Shown: one piece after another, positions 33,299-42,987 of the stretch
Layout: each line of letters starts with the position of its first letter
How positions within the stretch are numbered: the first letter of the stretch is position 1
Origin: Pseudomonas sp. SCA2728.1_7
GTDB taxonomy: Bacteria; Pseudomonadota; Gammaproteobacteria; Pseudomonadales; Pseudomonadaceae
Direction: 5' to 3'
NCBI RefSeq assembly: GCF_018138145.1
Contig: NZ_CP073104.1
Span: 124,001-188,000, forward strand
DNA: 64,000 bases
Notes under the pieces: generated by a model
What the model was told of the DNA's origin: nothing
Databases searched by the model: none
Seen by the model: the letters and a program-made list of their open reading frames with translations, nothing else
Program-made: the position numbers and the translations under genes

Positions 33299-34772
33299 AT
33301 GAATAGCTTCGATCCCCGCCTTATCGCTGTTCGCAGCGCCCACTTCATTGACGGTCAATACCGCGATGCGCATTCAGGGCTGGAAGTGGTTCGCCCCTCC
33401 GACGGCCAGGTTTATGCCGAACTGCCGGTGGCGGATGCCGACCTGGTGGACGAAGCCGTCAATAATGCCTGGCAGGCCTTCAATCGCAGCGACTGGGCCA
33501 GCCGTCCACCGCGCGAGCGGGCGCGGGTGATGCGGCGCTGGGCGGATCTGATTGAGGCGGACGCGGAGATTCTTGCGCCTCTGGAAGCTGTCGGCTCAAC
33601 CCGCCCGCACAAAGATGTGATCGCCTGGGATATTCCCTATGTGGCCGAAGGCATTCGTTTTTTTTGCCGAGCTGGCGGATAAGCATGGCGGTCAGGTCGC
33701 CGCCACCCAGACTGATCGCCTGGGCATGCAGATTGCTGAACCCTACGGGGTGATCGCCGCCATTGCGCCATGGAATTTTCCGCTGAGCATGGCGTCCTGG
33801 AAGGTCGCGCCAGCCTTGGCTGCGGGCAATGCCGTGGTGCTCAAACCTTCAGAGCTGACGCCGTTCTCCAGTCTGCGCTTTGCTGAACTGGCGTTGCTCG
33901 CGGGGCTGCCGGCCGGCATCTTCAACGTCGTGCAGGGGGATGGTCGTGTGACGGGCGACGCGCTGTGCCGGCATCCGCGTGTGGGTAAAGTGACGTTCAC
34001 CGGCTCCACGGCAACCGGTTCGAGCATCATGTCGACGTGCGCACTGGTCGGGCCCAAACCGGTCACACTGGAACTCGGTGGCAAAAGTCCACAATTGGTC
34101 TTCGCCGATATCCCCGACATTGCCAAAACCGCGCGCACCGTGGCCTTGGCAATTACCGGTAACGCTGGCCAGGTGTGCGTCTCTGGCTCACGGCTGTTGA
34201 TTGAGCGCTCGATCATGGAACCCTTCCTGGCGCACTTGCAGGCTTACTTCGAGACGCTGCGTCCCGGCCCTACCTGGTCGTCGCAAAGCACGCTGTCACC
34301 GATCATTTCGCGCCTGCAGGCCAGTCGTATAGATGGCATCGTCCAGCGTTCGCGCCAGGCCGGTGCCGAGGTGTTGACCGGCGGCGGGCTGTTTGAAGAG
34401 ATGGGCGGTGCTTACTATCAACCGACGTTGCTGACCGGGGTCGACAATCAGAATCCGGCGGTCTGCGAAGAGATCTTCGGGCCAGTGCTGACGGTGCAGG
34501 CGTTCGATGACGAGGAGCAGGCACTCAGTCTGGCTGCGCACGCCACTTACGGTCTGGCCGCGGGCGTACACACCGCCGATATCAATCGCGCCTTGCGCCT
34601 GGTGCGCAAACTGGAGGCGGGGACGGTGTGGGTCAACCGTTACGGGCGCAGTAACGATTACATCCTGCCCACAGGTGGCTATAAACGCTCCGGTATCGGC
34701 AAGGACCTGGGGCGCGAAGCGTTCGAGGCCAATCTGCGCTTCAAGAGTGTGCTGATCGACATTGTTCAGTAA
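33299..34772 (+). pseudogene. Aldehyde dehydrogenase split by a +1 frameshift in a T8 run
   Basis: The reading frame from ATG 33299 (GGAG upstream) encodes a normal NAD-dependent aldehyde dehydrogenase N-terminus. It is thrown out of frame at a run of eight T (33658-33665) and stops at 33682 after 127 residues. Removing one T restores a 490-codon frame to 34772 that carries all core motifs: IAPWNFPLSM, FTGSTATGS, the general-base Glu in LELGGKSPQ and the nucleophile in GNAGQVCVSG. The intact protein would be of the gamma-aminobutyraldehyde/betaine aldehyde type. The downstream part shows no other damage, so the lesion is recent, is a sequencing error, or is tolerated by slippage. Confidence 0.88.
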
Positions 34773-34785
34773 TGCCGATCAAACC

Positions 34786-34874
34786 GTGGGAGCGAGTTTG
34801 CTCGCGAAGCGGGCGTCTGAGGCGACATTGATGTTGCCTGACACAGCGCTTTGCGAGCAGGTTCGCGCTCGCAG
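34786..34874. repeat. REP pair
   Basis: GTGGGAGCGAGTTTGCTCGCGAAG (from 34786) faces a degenerate inverted partner ending near 34874. It is the same REP family as at 10183 and 49397. Confidence 0.75.
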
Positions 34875-34920
34875 AGATCGGGTCATCCAGTGGCATCAGT
34901 AACGCTTGCATCAGCCGCCA

Positions 34921-34957
34921 AACGGGCGCGTCCTTAGGGACGCGCCCGTTTTCGTTT
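34921..34957 (+). terminator. Strong hairpin terminator
   Basis: AACGGGCGCGTCC (34921-34933) pairs perfectly with GGACGCGCCCGTT (34938-34950), followed by TTCGTTTT. The rest of the 34773-35246 gap, apart from the REP pair, holds no gene I can support. It should contain the promoter of the operon that starts at 35247. Confidence 0.85.
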
Positions 34958-35246
34958 TGCGCGGCGCAGTTTCTGCGGTGAATGCCGCAAAACCAGCGCG
35001 CACACAGCCAAAGGAGGTCCATAAGGGCGCACAAATACAGGGTTTGCCCAACGCTGGAGCGAGCCGCAAAGTCTGCTGAGGCAGGTGGCCAAAACGGTGG
35101 TTTGTATCGAGCAGAGGTCGCTTTTAACGCCATCTGCTGAATTCACAGTGTTGTAATGACGGTGTGCTGCAGCGTTGCATCACCGCTTGCCAATCAAGCG
35201 AATGCTGGCCGCGCCATGACCTCAACGAACTTCAGGATCGCACCCA

Positions 35247-35915
35247 ATGAGCTTTCTTCGTCCCAAATTCATTACGTTCGACTGCTACGGTACGCTGACC
35301 AATTTCCACATGGGCACCATGACGCGCGAACTCTTCGCCGATCGCGTGCCAGCGGAGCAGATGGACCAGTTCGTCAAGGATTTCTCGGCTTATCGCCTGG
35401 ATCAGGTCATGGGCGACTGGATGCCTTACGACGAGATTCTCAAGACAGCACTGGCGCGTACCTGCAAGCGTTGGGGCGTCGAGTACCGCGACGAAGGTCA
35501 GCTGTACTACGACGCTGTGCCAACCTGGGGCCCACACGCGGATGTGCCGGCCGGTCTGTCGAAAATTGCCGACAAGATCCCGCTGGTGATTTTTTCCAAC
35601 GCCAGCGACAGCCAGATCATGTCCAACGTCGACAAACTCGGCGCGCCGTTTCACAAGGTCTTCACCGCTGAACAGGCACAAGCCTACAAGCCACGCCTGG
35701 CGGCGTTCGAGTTCATGCTCGACAACCTTGGCTGCGGCCCGGAAGACATCTTGCATGTGTCCTCCAGCTTCCGTTACGACTTGATGCCGGCACACGACAT
35801 GAAGATCAAGAACAAGGCCTTCGTCGCCCGCGGTCACGAAGTCCCGGGCAATGCGTTTTACGGCTATCAGCAGATCACGGACATCGGCGGGCTGCCGGCG
35901 CTGGTCGGTCTCTGA
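35247..35915 (+). CDS. HAD-family hydrolase (2-haloacid dehalogenase type)
   Basis: The 222-residue HAD protein has nucleophile Asp11 in TFDCYGTL, the Ser/Asn of motif II in IFSNASD, Lys in QAYKPRLAAFEF and the acidic motif IV region VSSSFRYDLMPA. It is annotated in many genomes as haloacid dehalogenase type II. In amino acid and polyamine clusters such enzymes more probably act as phosphatases or on small acids. It opens the long plus-strand operon, 44 bp before the FAD oxidase gene. A diverged relative is encoded at 52082-52738 near the other end of the region. Confidence 0.85.
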   Translation: MSFLRPKFITFDCYGTLTNFHMGTMTRELFADRVPAEQMDQFVKDFSAYRLDQVMGDWMPYDEILKTALARTCKRWGVEYRDEGQLYYDAVPTWGPHADVPAGLSKIADKIPLVIFSNASDSQIMSNVDKLGAPFHKVFTAEQAQAYKPRLAAFEFMLDNLGCGPEDILHVSSSFRYDLMPAHDMKIKNKAFVARGHEVPGNAFYGYQQITDIGGLPALVGL

Positions 35916-35959
35916 GTTGCATCGGCATCGGCATTTTTTCTGGCATAGGCGAATCAGAC

Positions 35960-37234
35960 ATGGGCAGTGAATCCTACTGGCTCGACACCGCGCCGGCCTT
36001 CTCCGGTGGGCAACTCGGCGCATTGCCCGCGCAGGTCGATGTGGCCGTCGTGGGGGGTGGTTTCACCGGGTTGGCCGCGGCCCGCGCCTTGGCGCTCAAG
36101 GGTGCCAGTGTGGTGGTGCTCGAAGCCGGGCGAGTGATCGGCGAAGCTTCGGGGCGTAACGGTGGGCAATGCAACACCGGAGTGGCCCAGGATTACGCCG
36201 GCCTCAGTGCCAGCCTCGGTGCGGACAAGGCGCGCACCTATTACCAGGCCTATGAGCGAGCAGTGCAAAGTGTTGTTTCGCTGGTGGAGCAGGAGCAGAT
36301 CGCCTGCGACCTGATCCGCAACGGCAAGCTGAAACTGGCCGCCAAACCCATGCACTACGAAGGCCTGGCGCGCACTTGTGAGCTGATTCGTCGTGAGGTC
36401 GATGCCGATGTCGAGTTGTTGTCCGCCGAGCAGACCCGCGCTGAAGTGAATTCGGCACAGTTTCACGGCGCTCTGCTGCAACGCAACGGCGTGCAAATGC
36501 ACGTCGGCCGCTTCGGCGTCGGCTTGGCCGAAGCGGCGGCGCGGCACGGTGCTCTGATCCATCAAGGCACTTCGGTGCTGGATTGGAAGGCCAAGGCCGG
36601 CGGCTATCAGGTCAATACCAGCAAGGGTTCGCTGCACGCCGGGCAGGTGCTGCTCGCCACTGGCGCTTGTCAACACGGCGGCTTGAGCTGGTATCGGCGG
36701 CGCATCGTTCCGGTCGGCAGTTTCGTCATCGCTACCGAGGTATTGCCAGACGCGTTGATCGAACAATTGCTGCCGTGTCGTCGCGCCTATGTCACCAGCC
36801 GCATGATCGGTAACTACTTTCGCCTGACCCCGGACAACCGTTTGCTGTTTGGCGGCCGCGCGCGGTTTGCCATGTCCGACAGCGTCAACGACGCCAAGAG
36901 CGGCAAGGTTCTGCAAGCCGCCATGGTGCAGATGTTCCCGCAATTGGCCGAGGTGAAGATCGACTACTGCTGGGGCGGACTGGTCGACATGACCTCCGAT
37001 CGGCTACCTCGGGCCGGTCAGCATGGCGGGGTTTTTCACTCCATGGGTTACAGCGGCCACGGTGTACAGATGTCGGTGCACATGGGCCAGGTCATGGCCG
37101 AGGTGATGGCGGGTAATGTCGAGGTCAATCCGTGGCGCGAACTTGAATGGCCAGCCATCCCCGGGCATTTCGGCAAGCCTTGGTTTTTGCCGTTCGTGGG
37201 CGCGTATTACCGCTTTCAGGATTATCTGCATTGA
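35960..37234 (+). CDS. FAD-dependent amine oxidase-like oxidoreductase (PuuB/OrdL type)
   Basis: The 424-residue DAO-superfamily enzyme has the FAD motif VVGGGFTGLAAARALALKG at about residue 30, followed by the EASGRNGGQCNTG segment typical of gamma-glutamylputrescine oxidases (PuuB). The C-terminal cofactor region reads GYSGHGVQMSVHMG. Relatives oxidise a secondary or primary amine to an aldehyde with H2O2 formation or with electron transfer. It lies between the HAD gene and the solute-binding protein gene on the same strand. A GabT and a GabD further down provide the classical next steps of such pathways. Confidence 0.87.
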   Translation: MGSESYWLDTAPAFSGGQLGALPAQVDVAVVGGGFTGLAAARALALKGASVVVLEAGRVIGEASGRNGGQCNTGVAQDYAGLSASLGADKARTYYQAYERAVQSVVSLVEQEQIACDLIRNGKLKLAAKPMHYEGLARTCELIRREVDADVELLSAEQTRAEVNSAQFHGALLQRNGVQMHVGRFGVGLAEAAARHGALIHQGTSVLDWKAKAGGYQVNTSKGSLHAGQVLLATGACQHGGLSWYRRRIVPVGSFVIATEVLPDALIEQLLPCRRAYVTSRMIGNYFRLTPDNRLLFGGRARFAMSDSVNDAKSGKVLQAAMVQMFPQLAEVKIDYCWGGLVDMTSDRLPRAGQHGGVFHSMGYSGHGVQMSVHMGQVMAEVMAGNVEVNPWRELEWPAIPGHFGKPWFLPFVGAYYRFQDYLH

Positions 37235-37327
37235 GTTGCTGTTGTGGCGTCACCGTCGTTTGCGTTTCAGGACGTTCCGGTCAACCGGAACACTCGAGCC
37301 TTCTCATCTTCGACAGGTAGCACTGAT

Positions 37328-38965
37328 ATGACTGACAACAAGAACGACTCACCCCTGATCTCCGGCGAAGAAAGCCTGCGGGTTTTCGAGGGCCTCAATC
37401 GTGGCATGTCACGCCGTCATGCCCTGCAAATGCTCGGTGTCGCGGGGGTCGCCGCGGCGGGCGCCGGCAGCCTGTTTGGCGCCGCCGGCAAGCTGTTCGC
37501 CGATGAAGCGGCAACACCGGGCAAAGGCAAACCGGGCGGGCGCATTCGTGTCGCCGGGATGTCCAGTTCCACGGCGGACACCCTCGACCCGGCCAAAGGC
37601 GCGTTGTCCACCGATTATGTGCGCCACTACATGTTCTACAACGGCCTGACCCGATTCGACTCGCATCTGGTGCCGCAACTGGAACTGGCTGAGCGCATCG
37701 ACAACACCGACGCCACCGTGTGGACCATCACCCTGCGCAAAGACGTGACCTTCCACAACGGCAAGACCCTGAGCGCCGCCGACGTGGTGTTTTCGTTGTC
37801 GCGACACAAGGACCCGCTCACCGGTTCGAAAGTCATGCCGCTGATGGAGCAGTTCGTCGAGATCAAGGCTACCGGCACCAACGAAGTACAGATCCGTCTG
37901 AGCGCCCCCAACGCAGAGCTGCCGTCGATTCTCGCGGTGTCGCACTTGCTGATCGTTCCCGAGGGCACCACCGACTTCAATCAGGGCATCGGCACCGGGC
38001 CGTTCAAGGTCAAGGAATTCAAACCGGGCGTGCGTTCGGTGGCTGCGCGCAACACCGGTTACTGGAAACCAGGCCTGCCGTACCTCGACGAAATCGAGTT
38101 CATCGCCATTGGTGACGAACCGTCGCGGGTCAACGCGCTGCTTTCCGGCGACGTACACATGATCAATGAGGTCAATCCGCGTTCTACCACCCGGATCAAG
38201 GCCAGTGCCAAGCATCGGGTCGTTGATGCGCCGTCGGGCAACTACACTGATTTGATCATTCGTCAGGATCAGATGCCCGGCAAAAGCGCCGAATTCACCC
38301 AGGCGATGAAGTATCTGCTCGACCGCGAGCAGGTCAAATCGGCGGTATTCCTTGGCTTTGCCGTGGTCGGCAACGACCATCCGATTGCGCCGGGTTCGCG
38401 CTATTACAACGCCGACCTGCCACAAACCGTCTATGACCCGGAAAAAGCCCGGTTCCTGCTGAAGAAAGCCGGGATGGAAAACATCAGCATGCCGCTGGTC
38501 GCTTCGCCGGCCGCCACCGGTTCAGTGGACATCGCGGTGCTGTTGCAGCAATCGGCGAAACAGGCCGGGCTGAAACTCGACGTCAACCGCCTGCCGAGCG
38601 ACGGCTATTGGTCCAACCACTGGATGAAGCACCCGCTGAGCTTCGGCAACATCAACCCGCGGCCGAACGCCGACGTGATGTTCTCGCAGTTCTTCCAGTC
38701 GAAAGCGCCGTGGAACGAGTCCGGTTGGCAGAACGATCAGTTCGACCAACTGCTGATGCTCGCCCGCGCCGAAACCGACGACGCCAAGCGCAGCAAGATG
38801 TACGCCGATATGCAAACGCTGGTGCACGACCACAGCGGCATCGGCGTGCCGGTGTTCATCAGCAACATCGATGGCGTTGACCAGCGCATCAAAGGCTACA
38901 GCAGCAATCCGCTGGGCGGCTTCATGGGTTACATGTTCGCCGAGCAGGTCTGGCTGGACGCTTGA
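37328..38965 (+). CDS. ABC transporter solute-binding protein, peptide/opine family (SBP_bac_5)
   Basis: The 545-residue periplasmic binding protein has a twin-arginine signal (MSRRHALQMLGVAGVAAAGAGSLFG). It is therefore probably exported folded by Tat, less usual for this family. The mature part has the family-5 signature region (VTFHNGKTLSAADVVFSLSRHK) and the C-terminal lobe with DVMFSQFFQSKAPWN. Start ATG 37328; the frame is open from 37244 but the signal peptide fixes the start. It captures peptides, opines or similar N-substituted amino acids for the permeases encoded next. Confidence 0.9.
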   Translation: MTDNKNDSPLISGEESLRVFEGLNRGMSRRHALQMLGVAGVAAAGAGSLFGAAGKLFADEAATPGKGKPGGRIRVAGMSSSTADTLDPAKGALSTDYVRHYMFYNGLTRFDSHLVPQLELAERIDNTDATVWTITLRKDVTFHNGKTLSAADVVFSLSRHKDPLTGSKVMPLMEQFVEIKATGTNEVQIRLSAPNAELPSILAVSHLLIVPEGTTDFNQGIGTGPFKVKEFKPGVRSVAARNTGYWKPGLPYLDEIEFIAIGDEPSRVNALLSGDVHMINEVNPRSTTRIKASAKHRVVDAPSGNYTDLIIRQDQMPGKSAEFTQAMKYLLDREQVKSAVFLGFAVVGNDHPIAPGSRYYNADLPQTVYDPEKARFLLKKAGMENISMPLVASPAATGSVDIAVLLQQSAKQAGLKLDVNRLPSDGYWSNHWMKHPLSFGNINPRPNADVMFSQFFQSKAPWNESGWQNDQFDQLLMLARAETDDAKRSKMYADMQTLVHDHSGIGVPVFISNIDGVDQRIKGYSSNPLGGFMGYMFAEQVWLDA

Positions 38966-39010
38966 TAAGCCGTCGGTTTGAGCGGCAGTAACAGTGCAGG
39001 AGGACAGGCG

Positions 39011-39967
39011 ATGAACAGCAACACCTTGTGGTTGATCGGCCGGCGCATGGGCGCCGCGATCGTGACGTTGTTGATTGTGTCCATGGTCGTGTTCGCGATC
39101 ACGGCGGTATTGCCGGGCGACGCCGCGCAACAATCGCTTGGGCAGTTCGCCACGCCGGAGCAGGTCGCGGCGTTGCGCCTGAAACTGGGACTCGATCAGC
39201 CCGGCGTGTTGCGCTACTTGCACTGGCTGATGAACTTGCTCAGTGGTGACATGGGCCTGTCGGTTTCCAACGCCATGCCGGTGGGTGAGTTGATGGCCGG
39301 GCGCGTCCCCAACACCTTGATGCTGGCCGGCGCTACCGCACTGGTTTCGGTACCGGTGGCGCTGATTCTGGGCATCGGTTCGGCGATGGGTAGGGGCGGG
39401 CGACTCGACAGCCTGCTGAGCTTTTTCACCCTGGCCATGGTCGCCGTTCCGGAGTTTCTGGTGGCGACCCTGGCGGTGTTGATCTTCGCGGTAAACCTGG
39501 GTTGGTTATCGGCGCTGTCCTATGCCAGCGACATCACTTCACCGTGGCAATTCATGCGCACTTACGCTTTACCGGTGATGACCCTGTGTTGCGTGATCGT
39601 CGCGCAAATGGCCCGCATGACCCGCGCAGCGGTGATCGATCAACTCGACAGCCCTTACGTGGAAATGGCCCGGCTCAAAGGGGTCAGCCCGATCCGTATC
39701 GTACTGCGGCACGCCTTGCCCAACGCCATCGGGCCGATTGCCAACGCCATCGCCCTGAGCCTCTCCTACCTGCTGGGCGGGGTGGTCATCGTCGAGACCA
39801 TCTTCAACTATCCCGGTATCGCCAGCCTGATGGTCGATGCCGTGACCAACCGTGACATGGCACTGGTTCAGGCCTGCACCATGTTGTTCTGTACAGCGTA
39901 TCTGGGGCTGGTGCTGCTCGCTGACCTGTGTGCCATCCTGTCCAACCCGAGGCTGAGAAACCAATGA
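39011..39967 (+). CDS. ABC transporter permease (DppB-like)
   Basis: The 318-residue inner-membrane protein has about six helices and the binding-protein-dependent transport signature around ARLKGVSPIRIVLRHALPNAIGP (EAA loop). It shows the typical DppB/OppB start (WLIGRRMGAAIVTLLIVSMVVFAITAVLPGD). AGGAGGA lies eight bases before the ATG at 39011. Its stop overlaps the next permease start (ATGA). It forms the translocation channel with that protein. Confidence 0.92.
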   Translation: MNSNTLWLIGRRMGAAIVTLLIVSMVVFAITAVLPGDAAQQSLGQFATPEQVAALRLKLGLDQPGVLRYLHWLMNLLSGDMGLSVSNAMPVGELMAGRVPNTLMLAGATALVSVPVALILGIGSAMGRGGRLDSLLSFFTLAMVAVPEFLVATLAVLIFAVNLGWLSALSYASDITSPWQFMRTYALPVMTLCCVIVAQMARMTRAAVIDQLDSPYVEMARLKGVSPIRIVLRHALPNAIGPIANAIALSLSYLLGGVVIVETIFNYPGIASLMVDAVTNRDMALVQACTMLFCTAYLGLVLLADLCAILSNPRLRNQ

Positions 39968-40839
39968 ACAATCTCATTGTGAAATCGACGCCTTCAGCGC
40001 CCGACCTGTCGGTGGGCAAGGTGTCCCATGGCCCGGCCTGGCTGGGTCTGATCGGTGCTGCGATGTGCCTTCTGTGGTTGCTGGTGGCAATGTTCGGCCC
40101 GTGGCTGGCACCCCATCCGGTGGGCGAAGTGGTGTCGGACAATGTCTTCGACAGCATCAGTGCCCTGTACCCGTTCGGCACTGATTATCTGGGCCGTGAC
40201 ATGCTCAGCCGGGTGCTCGTCGGCGCCCGCTTCACGGTGGGCCTGGCGTTGATTGCGGCGATATTGGCCAGTGGCCTGGGCACCAGTTGCGCGCTGCTGT
40301 CGGTGGTGTCGCCAAAATGGCTGGACGAAGTGATCAGTCGCCTGATGGACGCGTTCATCTCGATCCCGAGCAAGATGCTCGCGCTGATCATGGTCTCGGC
40401 GTTTGGTTCGTCGGTGATGTTGCTGGTATGCACCGCCGTGCTGAGCTTCGCTCCCGGGGCCTTTCGCATTGCCCGCAGCATGGCCGTGAACATCGAGGCT
40501 TTGGAATACGTGCAAGTGGCGCGTACCCGTGGCGAACGGCGCCTGTACATTGCCTGTGTGGAAATCCTGCCGAACATGCTCAACCCGGTGCTGACCGATC
40601 TGGGCCTGCGGTTCGGCTTTATTGTGTTGCTGCTCAGTGGCATGAGCTTCCTTGGTCTGGGCGTGCAGCCACCCGACGCCGACCTTGGTTCGCTGGTGCG
40701 CGAAAATATCGGTGGACTCAATCAGGGCGCGCCGGCCATCGTCATTCCGGCACTGGCAATCGGCACCCTGACCATTGGCGTGAATCTGTTTATCGACAGG
40801 CTGTCGTCTCGCCGCAGTCGCCGTTCGGGAGGTCATTGA
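39964..40839 (+). CDS. ABC transporter permease (DppC-like)
   Basis: The 291-residue second permease has the OppC/DppC architecture: a cytoplasmic N-terminus, a first helix near 25-45, FGTDYLGRDMLSRVLVGAR, and the EAA loop ARTRGERRLYIACVEILPNMLNP. It overlaps the upstream permease gene by four bases, and one base separates it from the ATPase gene. Confidence 0.92.
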   Translation: MNNLIVKSTPSAPDLSVGKVSHGPAWLGLIGAAMCLLWLLVAMFGPWLAPHPVGEVVSDNVFDSISALYPFGTDYLGRDMLSRVLVGARFTVGLALIAAILASGLGTSCALLSVVSPKWLDEVISRLMDAFISIPSKMLALIMVSAFGSSVMLLVCTAVLSFAPGAFRIARSMAVNIEALEYVQVARTRGERRLYIACVEILPNMLNPVLTDLGLRFGFIVLLLSGMSFLGLGVQPPDADLGSLVRENIGGLNQGAPAIVIPALAIGTLTIGVNLFIDRLSSRRSRRSGGH

Positions 40840-40840
40840 A

Positions 40841-42682
40841 ATGAGCCAATTGATTCGAGTCGAAGACTTGCGGGTGGTCGCGTGTGGCGAGCGCGGTGAA
40901 AGCGAAATCGTCAAAGGCGTGAGTTTCGCCCTGGAAAAAGGCGAAGTATTGGCGCTGATCGGTGAGTCCGGGTCGGGCAAAACCACCATCGCCCTGGCCT
41001 TGCTCGGGTACGCCCGGCGTGGCTGCCGTTTGTCCGGCGGCGTGGTGCAGGTCGGTGAGCACGACATGCTGGCCCTCAGCGAAAAAGAACTGCAGAAGCT
41101 GCGCGGCAACCGCGTGTCGTACATCGCGCAGAGCGCGGCGGCAGCGTTCAATCCGGCAAAAAGACTGCTCGATCAAGTGGTGGAGGGCGCATTGATTCAC
41201 GGTTTGGGCACCCGTGCGGTGCTCGAGGCCAAAGCCATCGCGTTGTTTCGCGACCTCGCATTACCGAACCCTGAGCGCATTGGCCAACGTTATCCGCATC
41301 AGGTGTCGGGCGGGCAATTGCAACGGGTGATGGCGGCGATGGCGCTGATCAGCGATCCGCTGCTGGTGGTCCTCGATGAACCGACCACCGCTCTCGATGT
41401 GACCACCCAGATCGACGTGTTGCGTGCCTTCAAGCGGGTGGTTCGTGAACGGGGTGCGACCGCTGTCTACGTGTCCCACGATCTGGCGGTGGTGGCGCAA
41501 ATGGCTGACCAGATTGTGGTGCTCAATGGCGGCCGGATATTCGAACAGAGCGCTACCGCGCCGTTGTTGAAGGGGCCGGCCCATGAATACACCCGCAGCC
41601 TGTTGGCCGCCGCGCGCCCGGACACCTCGATCCGGCCACCCTGCGGCATTGCCGAAGAGCAACCGCTGCTGACCATCAAAGGCCTGACCGCAGGCTACGG
41701 CAACAAGAACACGCACGGCATGCCGGCGATCCGCGTACTGGAAGACATTGATCTGACCGTGCGTCGCGGGCAGGCCATTGGCGTGATCGGTGAGTCCGGT
41801 TCCGGCAAGTCGACGCTGGCGCGGGTGGTGGCGGGGTTGCTGTGTCCGGCGCTGGGCGGGTTGACCTTCGATGGTCAGCCACTTGGCGGCTGCCTGTCCG
41901 AGCGCACCGACGAGCAGTTCCGACGGATACAGATGGTCTTTCAAAACGCCGATACCGCGCTTAACCCGATGCACAGTGTCAGCACCATCCTCGGTCGGCC
42001 GCTGAAAATGTATTTCGGCCTCAAGGGCGCGGCGTTGCACGAACGAATCGGCGAACTGCTCGATCTGGTGCGTTTGCCCCGAACCCTGGCCGAACGTCGC
42101 CCGAATGAACTGTCCGGCGGGCAAAAACAACGGGTCAACCTGGCGCGTGCGCTGGCGGCAAAACCGGATTTGATCCTGTGCGATGAAGTGACCTCGGCAC
42201 TGGACACGGTGGTGGGTGCGGCGATTCTCGAACTGTTGCGCGATCTGCGTCAGGAGCTGGGCGTTTCGTACCTGTTTATCAGTCACGACATCTCCACCGT
42301 TCGCGCGCTGTGCGATGACATTGTGGTGATGTACAGCGGCCACAAAGTTCAGGCCGGGACGCGTCAGGCATTTGCCCAGCCGCCGTTTCACCCCTACACC
42401 GACATGCTGATTCATTCTGTCCCGGAACTGCGCCAGGGCTGGCTGGAGAATTGCGGCACGACGTGTGGGGAACTGCCGCCGGTGGGGGCCAGATCCGACG
42501 AACCAGAACTGTGTACGTTTCTCGACCGCTGTCCGGTGCGGGTCGATGGACTGTGCAATCGCAGCGCGCCGCCGCGTCACAGCATTGACGGCGGCAGTGA
42601 AATTCTCTGTCACCACGACAGCGTCGAACTGCTGAAAACCCAGCGCGATGTCATCAATCTGAGTCAGGGAGCCTATGCATGA
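40841..42682 (+). CDS. Fused dual ABC ATPase (DppD-DppF type)
   Basis: The 613-residue protein joins two nucleotide-binding domains, as in GsiA and YejF. Domain 1 has Walker A GESGSGKTT (41-49), signature SGGQLQRV and Walker B LLVVLDEPTTALD. Domain 2 has GESGSGKST near 315, SGGQKQRVNLARAL and LILCDEVTSALD. The end of domain 2 carries the cysteine-rich oligopeptide-transporter tail (LCTFLDRCPVRVDGLC). It powers the transporter formed by the two preceding permeases. Its stop overlaps the ferredoxin-like subunit gene by four bases, which ties uptake and oxidation together. Confidence 0.93.
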   Translation: MSQLIRVEDLRVVACGERGESEIVKGVSFALEKGEVLALIGESGSGKTTIALALLGYARRGCRLSGGVVQVGEHDMLALSEKELQKLRGNRVSYIAQSAAAAFNPAKRLLDQVVEGALIHGLGTRAVLEAKAIALFRDLALPNPERIGQRYPHQVSGGQLQRVMAAMALISDPLLVVLDEPTTALDVTTQIDVLRAFKRVVRERGATAVYVSHDLAVVAQMADQIVVLNGGRIFEQSATAPLLKGPAHEYTRSLLAAARPDTSIRPPCGIAEEQPLLTIKGLTAGYGNKNTHGMPAIRVLEDIDLTVRRGQAIGVIGESGSGKSTLARVVAGLLCPALGGLTFDGQPLGGCLSERTDEQFRRIQMVFQNADTALNPMHSVSTILGRPLKMYFGLKGAALHERIGELLDLVRLPRTLAERRPNELSGGQKQRVNLARALAAKPDLILCDEVTSALDTVVGAAILELLRDLRQELGVSYLFISHDISTVRALCDDIVVMYSGHKVQAGTRQAFAQPPFHPYTDMLIHSVPELRQGWLENCGTTCGELPPVGARSDEPELCTFLDRCPVRVDGLCNRSAPPRHSIDGGSEILCHHDSVELLKTQRDVINLSQGAYA

Positions 42683-42987
42683 GCGGGCGTTTTGTAAGGC
42701 TGGCCGAACAGGGGCGACCTAGTGTCAACCTGACGGTGGACGGTGCGCAGGTGCAAGCGTTGCAGGGTGACACGTTGATGGTTGCCGTACTGACTCACGG
42801 CAATGCCTTGCGTCAATCGGAGTTTGATTCAGGTCGACGCGCCGGGTTCTGCCTGATGGGCGCCTGCCAGGATTGCTGGGTCTGGACGCGCAGCGGCGAG
42901 CGTTTGCGCGCCTGTTCCAATGAAGTGCGTGAAGGCCTGGACATTGTCACCACGCAACCGGAGGCAAAATGGCCATTGCACGCATAG
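42679..42987 (+). CDS. [2Fe-2S] small subunit of an opine-oxidase/HcnABC-like dehydrogenase
   Basis: The 102-residue Fer2_4-type protein has four cluster cysteines: Cys58, Cys63 and Cys66 (FCLMGACQDCWV) and Cys79 (RACS). Homologues are HcnA of hydrogen cyanide synthase, the small subunit of D-hydroxyproline dehydrogenase and those of opine oxidases. It passes electrons between two flavoprotein subunits. It overlaps the ABC ATPase gene (4 bp) and the next gene (19 bp), so the three subunits are made together with the transporter. Confidence 0.88.
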   Translation: MSGRFVRLAEQGRPSVNLTVDGAQVQALQGDTLMVAVLTHGNALRQSEFDSGRRAGFCLMGACQDCWVWTRSGERLRACSNEVREGLDIVTTQPEAKWPLHA

